From Priapulus caudatus (lineage: Eukaryota > Priapulida > Priapulimorpha > Priapulimorphida > Priapulidae): a stretch of DNA of 24,010 nucleotides. The position numbers and the translations under genes are program-made. The notes beneath the pieces are model-generated. The model saw only the letters and a program-made list of their open reading frames with translations. It made no database searches and was not told the origin of the DNA. Each line of letters starts with the position of its first letter. The first letter of the stretch is position 1. The stretch lies in assembly GCF_000485595.1 (NCBI RefSeq), contig NW_014579558.1, forward strand, positions 32,449 through 56,458. The letters run 5' to 3'. Shown here piece after piece: positions 8,332 through 18,800 of the stretch.

Positions 8332-8404
8332 GAAGCGCACGTGCCTCATGAACGGCGGAATGTCGCACTCGTGCGACTACAGCGAGATGTCGCCGGGCAG
8401 GTGA
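8332..8404 (+). CDS. Last exon: amidated, disulfide-looped neuropeptide (calcitonin-like candidate)
   Basis: The acceptor TCGTATTACAG ends at 8331. Phase-2 entry completes Arg, then Lys-Arg (8333-8338) gives the cleavage site. The predicted peptide begins Thr-Cys at 8339 and contains N-G-G-M-S-H-S-C-D-Y. It ends Met-Ser-Pro-Gly-Arg (8387-8401) and a TGA stop (8402-8404). Gly-Arg-stop is a canonical amidation signal, so the product would be a 19-residue peptide with C-terminal proline-amide and a Cys2-Cys12 loop. An N-terminal cysteine loop plus prolinamide are hallmarks of calcitonin-type hormones. The T-C-x-x-N-x-G-x-S-H-x-C-D-Y core also resembles arthropod calcitonin-like peptides as I remember them. 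It is shorter than usual (about 30 residues). A GT donor at 8401 could instead splice on to a further exon. Confidence 0.58.
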
Positions 8405-8530
8405 CAAGATGCGATACTGACGCAGCGCCATCAGCCGGGTAGGCGACGCCGGCCCGCCGCCTGCGCCGTCCAGCCACGCGGCCCCCTCAGCGACTACTGC
8501 AGCTGCCTCAGCGTTCGCATCCTAATCACA
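8405..8530. other. GC-rich segment after the last exon
   Basis: This 126-bp unique, GC-rich segment lies between the TGA and the minisatellite. It would be 3' UTR if the stop at 8402 is used. No AATAAA is visible in it. Confidence 0.4.
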
Positions 8531-11500
8531 GCGTGAGTTAGTGCGTCATCACAGGTGTGTTAATGATAATTACAGGTGAATTAGTGGTCATCCCAGGTGT
8601 GTAATAATAAGTTACAGGTGAGTTAGTGGTCATCACAGCGTGTTTAATTGATATTACAGCGTGAGTTAGTGGTCATCACAGGTGTGTTAATAATAATTAC
8701 AGGTGGAGTTAGTGGTCGATCACGGGCTGTGTTTTAATGATAATTACTAGGCTGAGTTAGTGCGTCATCACAGTGTGTTAATTGATAATTTCAAGCGTGA
8801 GTTAGTTGTCAATCACAGGTGTGTTCATGATAATTTACAGCGTGAGTAGTGGTCAATCAACAGGTGATGTTAATGATAATTACAGGGGGAGTTAGTGGTC
8901 ATCACAGGTGTAGTTTAATGATAATTACAGCGTGAGTTAGTTGCGTCATCACAGCGTGTGTTAATGTATTACAGGTAGGTTATGGTGTCATCACAGGCTG
9001 TGTTAATAATAATTACAGCGTGATTAAGTGGTCATCACAGCGTGTGTTAATGATAATTAGTTAGGTGATGTTAGTGTCATCACAGGTGTGTTAATTGATA
9101 ATTACAGGTGAGTTCAGTGGTCATTCACAGCGTGCTGTTAATGATAAATTATAGGTGCCAGTTAGTGAGTCATCACAGGTGTGTTGATAGTAATTACAGG
9201 TGAGTTAGTTGTTCACAGGTGTGCTTAATGATTTACAGGTGAAGTTAGTAGTCATCACAAGTGTGTCTAATGATAATTCAAGGTGGTTAGTGGTCATCAC
9301 AGGTGTCGTTAATGATAATTATAGACGCTGAGTTAGTTGTCATCACAGCGGTGTGGGGCTAATGATAATTACAGGGTGAGTTAGTTGTCATCACAGCGTG
9401 TGTTAATTGATAATTATAGGTGAGATTAGTGGTCATCACAGGTTGTGTTGATTATAATTACAGGTGAGTTAGTGGTCATCACAGCGGTGTGTTAATGATA
9501 ATTACAGGTGAGTTTAGTAGTCATTCACAAGATGTGTAATGATAAATTACATGTGAGTTAGTGGATCATCACAAGGTGTGTTAATGATAATTATACGGTG
9601 AGTAGTTGGTCATCACAGGTGCGTTAATGATAACTTACAGTGTGAGATTAGTGGTCCATCACAGGTGTCGCTTAATGATAATTACAGCGTGAGTTAGTGG
9701 TCATCACAGGCTGTGTTAATGATTAATTACAGGTGAAGTTAGTTGGTCATACACAGGTTGTTAATCGATAATACAGATGATTAGTTGTCATCACAGGTGT
9801 GTTAATGATAATTATATGGTGAGTAGTGCGTCATCACAGGGTGTTGTTGATAATACATTACAGGTGAGTTAGTGGTCATCACAGGTGTGTTAATGATAAT
9901 TACAGTGAGTTAGTAGTCATCACAAGTGTGCTTAATGATAATTTACAGGTGAGTTAGTGGCTCATCACAGGTGTGTTAATGATATTATTAGATCGAGTAG
10001 TGGTCATCACAGGTGTGTTATGTAATTTACAGGTGAGTATGGTCATCACAGGTGTGTTAATGCATAATTACAGGCTGAGTAGTGGTCATTCAACAGGTGT
10101 GTAATGATAATATTTACAGAGTGAGTAGTTGGTCATCACAGGAGTGCTTAATAATAATTACAGGTGAGTTAGTGTTCATCACAAGTGTTGTTAATGATAA
10201 TTACACGTGAAGTTAGTTGGTCATCACAGGTGTGTTATATGCATAATTACAGGTGAGTTAGTGGTCATCACAGGTGCTGTTAATGATAATTTACAGGTGA
10301 GTTAGTGTCATCCACAGGGGTGTTGTTAAATAATAATTACAGGTGAGTTTAAGTGGTCATCACAGGGTGTTAATGTAATTACAGGTGATGTATAGTCATC
10401 ACAAGCTGTGTTAATAATAATATACAGGTGAGTGATGGTCATCACAGTGTTGTGTTAATGATAATTATAGGTGAGTTAGTGGTCATCATAGCGTGTGTGA
10501 TAAATTAATTTACAGGTGGGGGAGTTAATGCGTCATCCAGGTGTGTTTACATGAGAATTACAGGTGAGTTAGTAGTCATCACAAGTGTGTTAATGATAAT
10601 TACAGCTGTGAGTTAATGCGTCATCACAGCTGTGTGTTAATGATAATTCATTGGTGAGTTTAGTGGATCATTCACAGGTGGTTAATGCATAATTACAGGT
10701 GAGTAGTTGGTACATCACAGGTGTGTTAATGATTAAAATTTTAACAGGTGAGTTCGCGGTCATCACCAGGTGACGCGTAATTATAATTACAGGTGAGCTT
10801 AATGTGTCAATCACAGGTGTTGTTAATGATAATTACAGGTGAGTTGTGGTCATCACACGGTGTGTTCATGATAATTACAGGTGAGTTAGTGGTCATCAGC
10901 AGGTGTGTTAATTGATAATTACAGGTGAGTTAGTGTCATCACAGGTTGTGTTAATGATAATTACAGGCTGAAGTTAGTGGTCATCAAGGGTGTGTTAATT
11001 AATAATTACAGGTGAGTTGTGGTCATCACAATAGGTGTGTTAATGATAATTACAGGCTGAATTAGGTGGTCATCCCAGGTGTGTTAATAATAATATACAG
11101 GTGATGTTAGTGCGTCATCACAGTGTGTTAATGATAATTCAGGTGAGTTAAGTTGGTCATCACAGGTGTGTTAATGATAATTTCAGGTGAGTTAGTGCGT
11201 CATCACAGGTGTGTTCATTGATAATTTACAGGTGAGTTATGCGTCATCACAGGTGTGTAATTGCATATATTACAGGTGAGTTAGTGTCATCACAGGTGGT
11301 TTAATGATAATTACAGCGTGGTAGTGGTCATCCAGGTGTGTTAATGATTAATTTAACAGGTGAGTTTAGTGCGGCTCATCACAGTGTTGTTATTGATAAT
11401 AATTACAGGTGAGTTAGTGGTCATCACAGGTGTGTTAATGATAATTACAGGTGAGTTAGTGGTCATCACAGGTGTGTTAATGATAATTACAGGTGAGTTA

Positions 11501-11605
11501 GTGGTCATCACAGGTGTGTTAATGATAATTACAGGTGAGTTAGTGGTCATCACATGTGGGTTAGTGATAATCACATGTGAGATAGTGATCATTACAGGTG
11601 AGCAA
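8531..11605. repeat. 42-bp minisatellite, ~70 units, splice-site-like
   Basis: The unit is 42 bp and is itself two related 21-bp halves: GGTGAGTTAGTGGTCATCAC/A and GGTGTGTTAATGATAATTAC/A. Four consecutive units near 11408-11560 are essentially perfect. Most others carry one or more single-base insertions or deletions. About 3.07 kb divided by 42 gives roughly 73 units. The junction of each unit reads AATTACAG|GTGAGTTAG, combining a 3' splice-site end with a consensus 5' splice site. No spacers or palindromic repeats make this a CRISPR, and the 14-residue repeat ORFs exist only in the clean part. Confidence 0.97.
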
Positions 11606-11654
11606 CCATTGTCTCAGGTGAGGTAATTGTTGTAGACACGTGATATACGGGTTT

Positions 11655-11768
11655 ATACGCTCTCTTCTCTCCCGGTTATATGTCTCTCTATATATCTCTC
11701 TCGTTCTGCCTCTCTTTCTCTCTCTCTCTTTATCTCTTTTTCTCTCTCGCGCGCGCTCGCCTTTTCTT

Positions 11769-11819
<51 letters not shown>

Positions 11820-11994
11820 TCTCTCTCTCTCTCTTCTCTCCTCTCTCTCTTCTCTGTCTGTCTCTATATCTCCATTCTCCGCGCTTTCTCTCCATTCTGC
11901 GCTCTTTTCTCTTCCGTCTCTGACCAATCATATTGTCTCTCCTCTCTCCTCTCTCCCTCTCTGGGATCTTGTGTCTCTGCTTTTCTTCTCTCTC

Positions 11995-12033
<39 letters not shown>

Positions 12034-12103
12034 CTCTCTCCCCTCTTCTCTCTCTATGCGTGCGCTCTCTCCCGTCCCTCTCTCTGCTTATATGTTTCTC
12101 TCT

Positions 12104-12142
<39 letters not shown>

Positions 12143-12236
12143 GCGTGCTCTCCCCCCCTCTTCTCTCTCCTATGCGTCGCGCCTCGTCCCGTTCCCCTCT
12201 CTGCCTTATATGTTGTCTCTCTTCTCTTCTCTCTCT

Positions 12237-12280
<44 letters not shown>

Positions 12281-12350
12281 TACTCTCTCTCTCTTGCTTC
12301 TCTCTTCTCTTCTCTCTCTCTCTCTCTCTTTCTCGCTCTATCTCTCTGTC
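11655..12350. repeat. ~700-bp polypyrimidine (CT)n tract
   Basis: The + strand is almost only C and T (CTCTCT, TTCTCT) with a few GCGCGC, TATATG and GCGTGCG islands. The block TATGCGT..CTC followed by CCCTCTCTGC(C)TTATATGT occurs twice (near 12053 and 12171), indicating a larger tandem duplication of about 118 bp. Ser/Leu frames are artefacts. Confidence 0.93.
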
Positions 12351-12495
12351 GCCCCATGTATACCGTATATACTGTGCTGCATAGTTGCTGGGGCGCTGTG
12401 TCGCGCCTCGCTCCTGCCTGCGGCTTATTCTCGGATGTCTCTCTCAACGCACCAGCAAATCTCATTTATCAAGCATCTATAACTACGAGTCACGG

Positions 12496-13560
<1,065 letters not shown>

Positions 13561-13784
13561 TCAAATATTACAGTCGCGAGATGCGTGTGCAAGTCATAGT
13601 TGGATGTTTGATTTTAATTGATTTCCCTTCGTGTACATATATAATGATTACATATCTATATTTATTTAAGTTGTTCCGCCGTCGTTGCCGTCTGAAAACG
13701 TTTCTATCTCGATCGTATATATGCCGACGCGTTCGATTTGTGTTAAATACCGACGAATCGGCGAGCGAGTAGCAATCTCGTAGA

Positions 13785-13818
13785 TGACGTCATTGATTAC
13801 AACCGTCGCGTGACGTCA
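13785..13818. promoter_or_regulatory. Second pair of perfect CRE palindromes
   Basis: TGACGTCA at 13785-13792 and 13811-13818 are spaced 26 bp start to start. Two full CRE cores this close is unusual by chance and would be compatible with a CREB/ATF-responsive promoter. The only downstream + strand open frame is the poly-alanine one at 13821-14360, which is not convincing. Confidence 0.4.
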
Positions 13819-14114
13819 CCGTGATTGTCTATCGCGAACCAGTCCTACGTTCAGTGATTGAAATAAAGGAGTATGTTTGTCTTCATTTACGTTTTACTTT
13901 TTTGTCTTCGTCGTATTTTTTTTCGCGCCGTCTTGTGATGCGACTTCTCGCGCATGCGCGCGCACGTCTTGCTCTGTTTACGCGTTCGTGTCTCACTCGC
14001 GAGGTTTTCATTACGGATTTATTTATTGCGTGTATTTTACGGCTGTATAGATTGAAATCAAGCGAAAACATATCACCGACCAAGCGGCTGATGGATTCAA
14101 CTCATGAGACGACT

Positions 14115-14190
14115 TCTGCTGCTGCTGCTACTGCTACTGCTACTGCTGCTGCTGCCAATCCTGCTACTGCTGCTGCTGCTGCTACTGCTG

Positions 14191-14240
<50 letters not shown>

Positions 14241-14280
14241 ACTGCTACTGCTGCTGCTGCTGCTGCTGCTACTGCTTCTA

Positions 14281-14314
<34 letters not shown>

Positions 14315-14357
14315 GGGTGCTGCTTCTATTACTGTTGCTGCTGCCGCCGCGGCCGCC
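14115..14357. repeat. CTG/GCT triplet array (poly-Ala/poly-Leu in frame)
   Basis: GCT repeats with ACT, CCT and TCT substitutions run for about 240 bp, with a pure stretch around 14193-14240. On the + strand one frame (ATG at 14092, stop at 14358) would encode a Met-Asp-Ser-Thr-His start and then almost only Ala and Thr. A second frame gives poly-Leu. There is no flanking domain or splice context, so I annotate it as a repeat. CTG repeats of this length form stable hairpins. Confidence 0.9.
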
Positions 14358-14359
14358 TG

Positions 14360-15180
14360 ATAAATTTAAACGGTCGTTGATTCAATCGGAAACGTAAGAC
14401 GTCGCTTCAGTAATGCGTTAAACATCGCGACGCTCTCGCTAATAAACCACGAGCTTCTCACACCACGCGGCCCAGTGCTGCCATGTGCCGCCATCTATCG
14501 ACCACATCGACGTCAACTGAAGGACGTTTCTTTCCGAGTGGAATACATTCGGTCGAGTTGATGACAAGGGCAAGACCGAGATGATGATTATGCTGTTGTT
14601 GATGATGATGTTGACGATGATGATGATAATATGGATTTTCCTCATTATGAACCTAATTATAATTATCGACTAACGGTCATTAATATTACAACTATTCTTC
14701 AGATACTTCACAAGTTCACACTAAATATAACGACATTGTCTGTGAATGCCGGAGCGCGTCCGGACGTCGAGCTACTGGAACAATCATCTCCAGAGATGAT
14801 GAGCAACTATTAAACATTAATCAAATTTTAATTTGATTTTCATCATTTATAACGAACACTGTGAATGAAGATGAATGCAGAATGAAATCGAAATTAGTGA
14901 ATAACACACACGCATGAATAGAAACGAACGAACGACGGACAAGTTTAGAAACGTTTAGCATTTATTATCTTTTTAAGATGCATTGCAATTTTTCCTATCA
15001 CATTATTTCTCGCATTGCCAGCCTCGTTAGCGCCACCTAGCAGATTGATTTAACACCAACATCTGCTCTGACTGGAAAACACGTCGTGTATACTAAGTAT
15101 AAACAAGGCCTCTATCAACAACAGACACAGCTACCAAGGATATTAAACAGTGGCACCAAACCCCTGTAGTCATAATCCAG
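14360..15180. other. Unique AT-rich sequence, no gene recognised
   Basis: Contains a short GAT-rich patch (14580-14632). No frame has recognisable domains, and no tRNA or convincing splice pair was found. Confidence 0.5.
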
Positions 15181-15194
15181 GCTTAGCTTTGGTT

Positions 15195-15410
15195 CCCACA
15201 CAAGTCTACAAAAACAACAACAACAACAACAAAAACTAAAACAGCAAAAACAACAGAAGCATATCGGCCAATCAATCAATCAAACAATCAATCGATCAAC
15301 CAAACAATAGATTATTAATGCATAAATCACTCAATCGACTGATTGCTCAGCAATTGATCAATCGATCAATTTTATTAGAAATCGATTAATCGATTAGCAC
15401 ACAATCAAAA
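15195..15410. repeat. (AAC)n then (AATC)n/ATCGAT-rich simple repeats
   Basis: AACAACAACAAC at 15211-15232 is followed by degenerate AATC words and several ATCGAT palindromes (15290-15395). Non-coding. Confidence 0.7.
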
Positions 15411-15771
15411 TTAATGATCTGTACGGATGCAATGCCCGACTCAAGCACATCAGTCGGCAAAAACGGAGGGAAAGCACGACAGTTAGATAAACAAATACTA
15501 GAAATTAAAGAAATGCATTGAAAAACAAGTGCCGCGGAGCGACAGCGCTCATCTCACGTCTACTGCGGTGACTCTGTGCAGGAGTGGTGAGATTCTAGTA
15601 AACCCTGTTAGTCCCAAATGTGTTCACATACGCGCCGAAACAGTGGAAGGCACAGGGCGCACTGCACAACCCTTTTGGGCGGAAGACCAGAAGGAAGGGC
15701 AAAAGGTCACAGCCTGGAGGTCAAAAGCAACAGCATATGACATTAGCAATGCTACGTTGCACACTACTACT

Positions 15772-15990
15772 GTCCAAGGAGCTAAATATAACAAGGAGAG
15801 GAAGCGCTGCCATATCTGGCCCAAATTTGTGTTCGGCAGAGACCCTAGAACAGATTAGTGTTCTATTGTCTCTGGGTTCGGTCTGCACAGTCGTTTCAGC
15901 TGATTATGGTCCATAAATGGCGCCCTTGAGGAGAAAAGCACACAGCCAATCTGCTTCCTCTCCTTGTTATATTTAGCTCCTTGCTACTGT
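15772..15990. mobile_element. Foldback element with nested hairpin
   Basis: CAAGGAGCTAAATATAACAA plus GGAGAGGAAGC (15776-15806) is repeated in inverted form at about 15953-15983. A second inverted pair, CAGAGACCCTAGAACAG versus TGTTCTATTGTCTCTG, sits in the middle (15837-15876). The element has no ORF of its own. A 109-codon frame upstream (15529-15858) runs into its left arm and matches nothing I know. Confidence 0.7.
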
Positions 15991-16164
15991 CCACCTATTC
16001 CTAGCATTCACGATGCACGCATGAACACAGACACGGAAAATATGCATATCAACACGGACAATATGCCTGCAGCACTATCCGAGTGTCAACGTACGGGCGT
16101 TGTATTACATGTACGTTGTACACAGACACGCACATGCACGACACTTGCTGGAAGGACAGTAGCT

Positions 16165-16431
16165 ATCGCTACGACGACAGGCAGTGCAGCACGGTGTCGC
16201 GGTTGCTACAACGACAGGCAGTGCAGCACGGTGTTGCGGTTGCTACAACGACAGGCAGTGCAGCACAGCGTTGCGGTTGCTACTACGACAGACAGTGCAG
16301 CACGGTGTTGCGGTTGCTACGACGACGGGCGGTGCAGCACGGTGTTGCGGTTGCTACGACGACGGGCGGTGCAGCACGGTGTTGCGGTCGCTACAATGTC
16401 AGGCAGTGCAGCACGGCGTCGTGGTTGCTAA
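16165..16431. repeat. 37-bp minisatellite overlapping the SLC26 3' end
   Basis: Seven units are spaced exactly 37 bp apart (GCAGTGCAGC or a close variant starts at 16181, 16218, 16255, 16292, 16329, 16366 and 16403). The consensus contains GCAGTGCAGCACGGTGTTGC then GGTTGCTACAACGACAG. Substitutions but no indels separate the copies. The unit nearest the gene supplies the last dozen codons and the stop of the SLC26 ORF. Because 37 is not a multiple of 3, the other units are not in frame. Confidence 0.93.
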
Positions 16432-18541
16432 GGAACACGTCCTGGCGCGCAAACTTCTCGAAGAACGCCATCTGCGTCAGCTGCTCGGCTAGCCGCTCCT
16501 GGCAGTGTGCCAGCAACACCGCGACACCCGCCTCCCTGTACTCCGCGGCAACGCGAGCGAGAGCGTCCGCTCCCGACATATCAACGTACGCCATCATCGA
16601 GCAGTCGATGATCACGTGACGCACCCCCGGCGCCCCCTTCCAGTCGCCGTCGCCGTCACCGTCGTCGTCATCGTCATCGCAGGAGATTGGCGTCTCCGTG
16701 GCGACGGGTTTCGGCGGCATCGCGGCGCGTTTCCGCCGCGCTTTAACGACGGCCGCGGGGTCGACGCCCGTCAGCTCGACGACGCGCGTCGCAAACAGCT
16801 CGGCGTTCGCGAAGCAGAGCGCGCCCTCGTAGCGCACGATGCGCACGCCGGGAACGTCGACCGCCGCCTTGCACGCGCGCTCGTCCCGGTAGAGGTCGCC
16901 GCCGTCGACGCGCCCCAGCGAGGCCGCGCGGCAGAACTGCGCGCGCACGACGAAGCCGGCCATCGAGAACGCGATGCCGGCGACCAGCCCCCAGTGGACG
17001 TCGACGATGACGACGCCGGCGTACGTGACGAGCCACGTCCAGAAGTCGGCGCGGCTGCGGCGCCACAGACGCGCGGGCGTCGCGTAGTTGTCGAGCGTGT
17101 TGCGAAGCGCGACGATGATGACGGCTGCGAGAACGACGGAGGGGAGGCTCTCCAGGAGCGGCCCCGCGGCGAGCAGCACGACGAGAATGCACGCGGCGGC
17201 GACGACGCTCGCCACTTGCGTCGCGCCGCGCAGCGAGTCCTGCACGATCGAGCGCGAGAACGACGCGGCGCTCGCGAACCCCCGGAACGACGCCGAGACG
17301 AGTGAACCGACGCCGAGCGCGAGCAGCTCCTGGTTCGCGTCGACGCGGTGGCCGTGACGACGCGCGTAGCTCTTCCCGATCGAGATCGTGAGAGCAAACG
17401 AGACGACGGCGATCGTGAACGCGTCCGCGGCGACGGGCGCCAGCGCGGAGGCCGGCGGCGCGCGCGGAGCCGGTATCCCCGTCGGAATATCTTCCAGGAT
17501 CTTGACACCGAAACGACCCGCGAAGTCGAACGCGTACGAGAGCGCGGTCGCCGCGACGACGACGATGAAGTCGATCGGGATCGGCACTCGCAGCTTCCGG
17601 CGGTAGCGCTTGTTGACGAACTCCTTGACGAGGAACAGCACGAGGATGCTGCACGCTCCGACGACGAGTTCCGCGACGTCCGTTCCCCCGATGTTCGCGA
17701 ACACGTCCACCCACGTGAGGACGAGCTTGAACGGACCGCGGCGGCTCGGAAGACGAAGCCCTAGCAGCAGCTTCACCTGCGAGGTGACGATGTACAACAC
17801 CGCGCCCGTCATGAAACCTTCGACGAGCGCGTCCGACAGGTAGACGGTGACGAAGCCGAGACGCAGCGCGCCCATCGCGAGCTGGAACACGCCCACCATC
17901 ATCGTCACCGCCGTCGCCACGACGACGTTCGCCGTCATCTCTCCTCCGTCCGCCGCCGCCGCCATCGCTCCGTCCTCCGTGACGTTCCACGCCGTCGCGT
18001 TTCCGTCGGCGGCCGCCAGGGGGACGACGAGCGGGGCGTACACGTCGACGACGGCGCCGGTCATGAGCGCGATGATGGCGACGGGAGCGACGCTCGCCTG
18101 GCGCGACGTTCCGAGAAGCGCGTAGACGAGAAGCGAGAAGAAACTCGCGTAGAGCCCGTGGATTGGCGCGAGGCGAGCGAGCTGCGCGTACGCCATGCCC
18201 TGCGGGATCATCAGCACGGTGACGGTGATGCCCGCGAGCGCGTCGTTCACCAGGTGGCGTCGCGGCTTGTAGCGGCGCCCCCACGCAACGCACGGCACGA
18301 GGCGTTCCACCGCGCGCAGGCCGCAGGCGCCGGCGCACGCCGCGCGCACCCCGCGCAGCGCCCTCTGGCGGAGAGAGCCGGCGTCGACGGCGGCGGGCGG
18401 CGGGTGCGAACTCTCGAAGCGCGCGAGGTTGTAGGCGGGGCGCGTGACGCTGTAGAGTGGCGCCACCTGTCCGCCGCCGTCGTCGGGTCGCAGGTCGCGG
18501 GCGAGCTCCCCGTTCTCTGCTGCCTCGTCGACGGTCGTCAT
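16391..18541 (-). CDS. SLC26A-like: SLC26-family anion exchanger (sulfate permease/STAS), intronless
   Basis: A single 716-residue frame, complete from ATG (18541) to TAG. SLC26 proteins are plasma- or organelle-membrane anion transporters exchanging Cl-, HCO3-, SO4 or other anions. The transmembrane domain spans roughly residues 97-535. It includes the signature region PIHGLYASFFSLLVYALLGT (126-145), PIPIDFIVVVAATALSY (320-336), and NQELLALGVGSLVSASFRGF with SFSRSIVQ (403-434), the family's anion-site neighbourhood. Two sequons (NAT 181, NVT 186) lie in the extracellular loop where family members are glycosylated. A C-terminal STAS domain (about 562-715) contains IIDCSMMAYVDMSGADAL (644-661) and an acidic Asp/Gly insertion (621-634). 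Length is typical. The gene is intronless and far more GC-rich than its surroundings. Paralogue and substrate cannot be decided by eye. Confidence 0.94.
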   Translation of the reverse strand: MTTVDEAAENGELARDLRPDDGGGQVAPLYSVTRPAYNLARFESSHPPPAAVDAGSLRQRALRGVRAACAGACGLRAVERLVPCVAWGRRYKPRRHLVNDALAGITVTVLMIPQGMAYAQLARLAPIHGLYASFFSLLVYALLGTSRQASVAPVAIIALMTGAVVDVYAPLVVPLAAADGNATAWNVTEDGAMAAAADGGEMTANVVVATAVTMMVGVFQLAMGALRLGFVTVYLSDALVEGFMTGAVLYIVTSQVKLLLGLRLPSRRGPFKLVLTWVDVFANIGGTDVAELVVGACSILVLFLVKEFVNKRYRRKLRVPIPIDFIVVVAATALSYAFDFAGRFGVKILEDIPTGIPAPRAPPASALAPVAADAFTIAVVSFALTISIGKSYARRHGHRVDANQELLALGVGSLVSASFRGFASAASFSRSIVQDSLRGATQVASVVAAACILVVLLAAGPLLESLPSVVLAAVIIVALRNTLDNYATPARLWRRSRADFWTWLVTYAGVVIVDVHWGLVAGIAFSMAGFVVRAQFCRAASLGRVDGGDLYRDERACKAAVDVPGVRIVRYEGALCFANAELFATRVVELTGVDPAAVVKARRKRAAMPPKPVATETPISCDDDDDDGDGDGDWKGAPGVRHVIIDCSMMAYVDMSGADALARVAAEYREAGVAVLLAHCQERLAEQLTQMAFFEKFARQDVFLSNHDAVLHCLTL

Positions 18542-18719
18542 GACGATGCACGTCTTCTAACGAAGAGAGAAAACCGCGTCGCAGACAATTAATTCCATCG
18601 CGATTACAATGACTGGATCGCGACATTTTCGTTTCGCGATCATGAAAGACGTGGGTGGTGTGCCAGCAAAGATGCTGTCGCAAAAGTGCTTTTTCTTTCA
18701 CTCTCGATCTATAATTTTA

Positions 18720-18760
18720 CCTCTCTCTCTCTCTCTCCCTTCCTCACTTTCTCCCTTCCA

Positions 18761-18800
<40 letters not shown>

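Noticed and set aside
8531-11605. CRISPR-like direct repeat array
   Set aside because: Repeats are contiguous with no unique spacers, in a eukaryotic context.
11353-11626. 14-residue repeat proteins on both strands of the 42-bp array
   Set aside because: The frames are open only in the few clean units, because 42 is a multiple of three. They are disrupted throughout the rest.
14104-14397. Poly-Leu and poly-Ala proteins
   Set aside because: They come from the CTG/GCT triplet array. No flanking conserved domain or splice evidence.
16743-18701. 652-codon Arg-rich frame on the minus strand and several + strand frames
   Set aside because: Shadow frames of the GC-rich SLC26 gene. The SLC26 frame has all family signatures.
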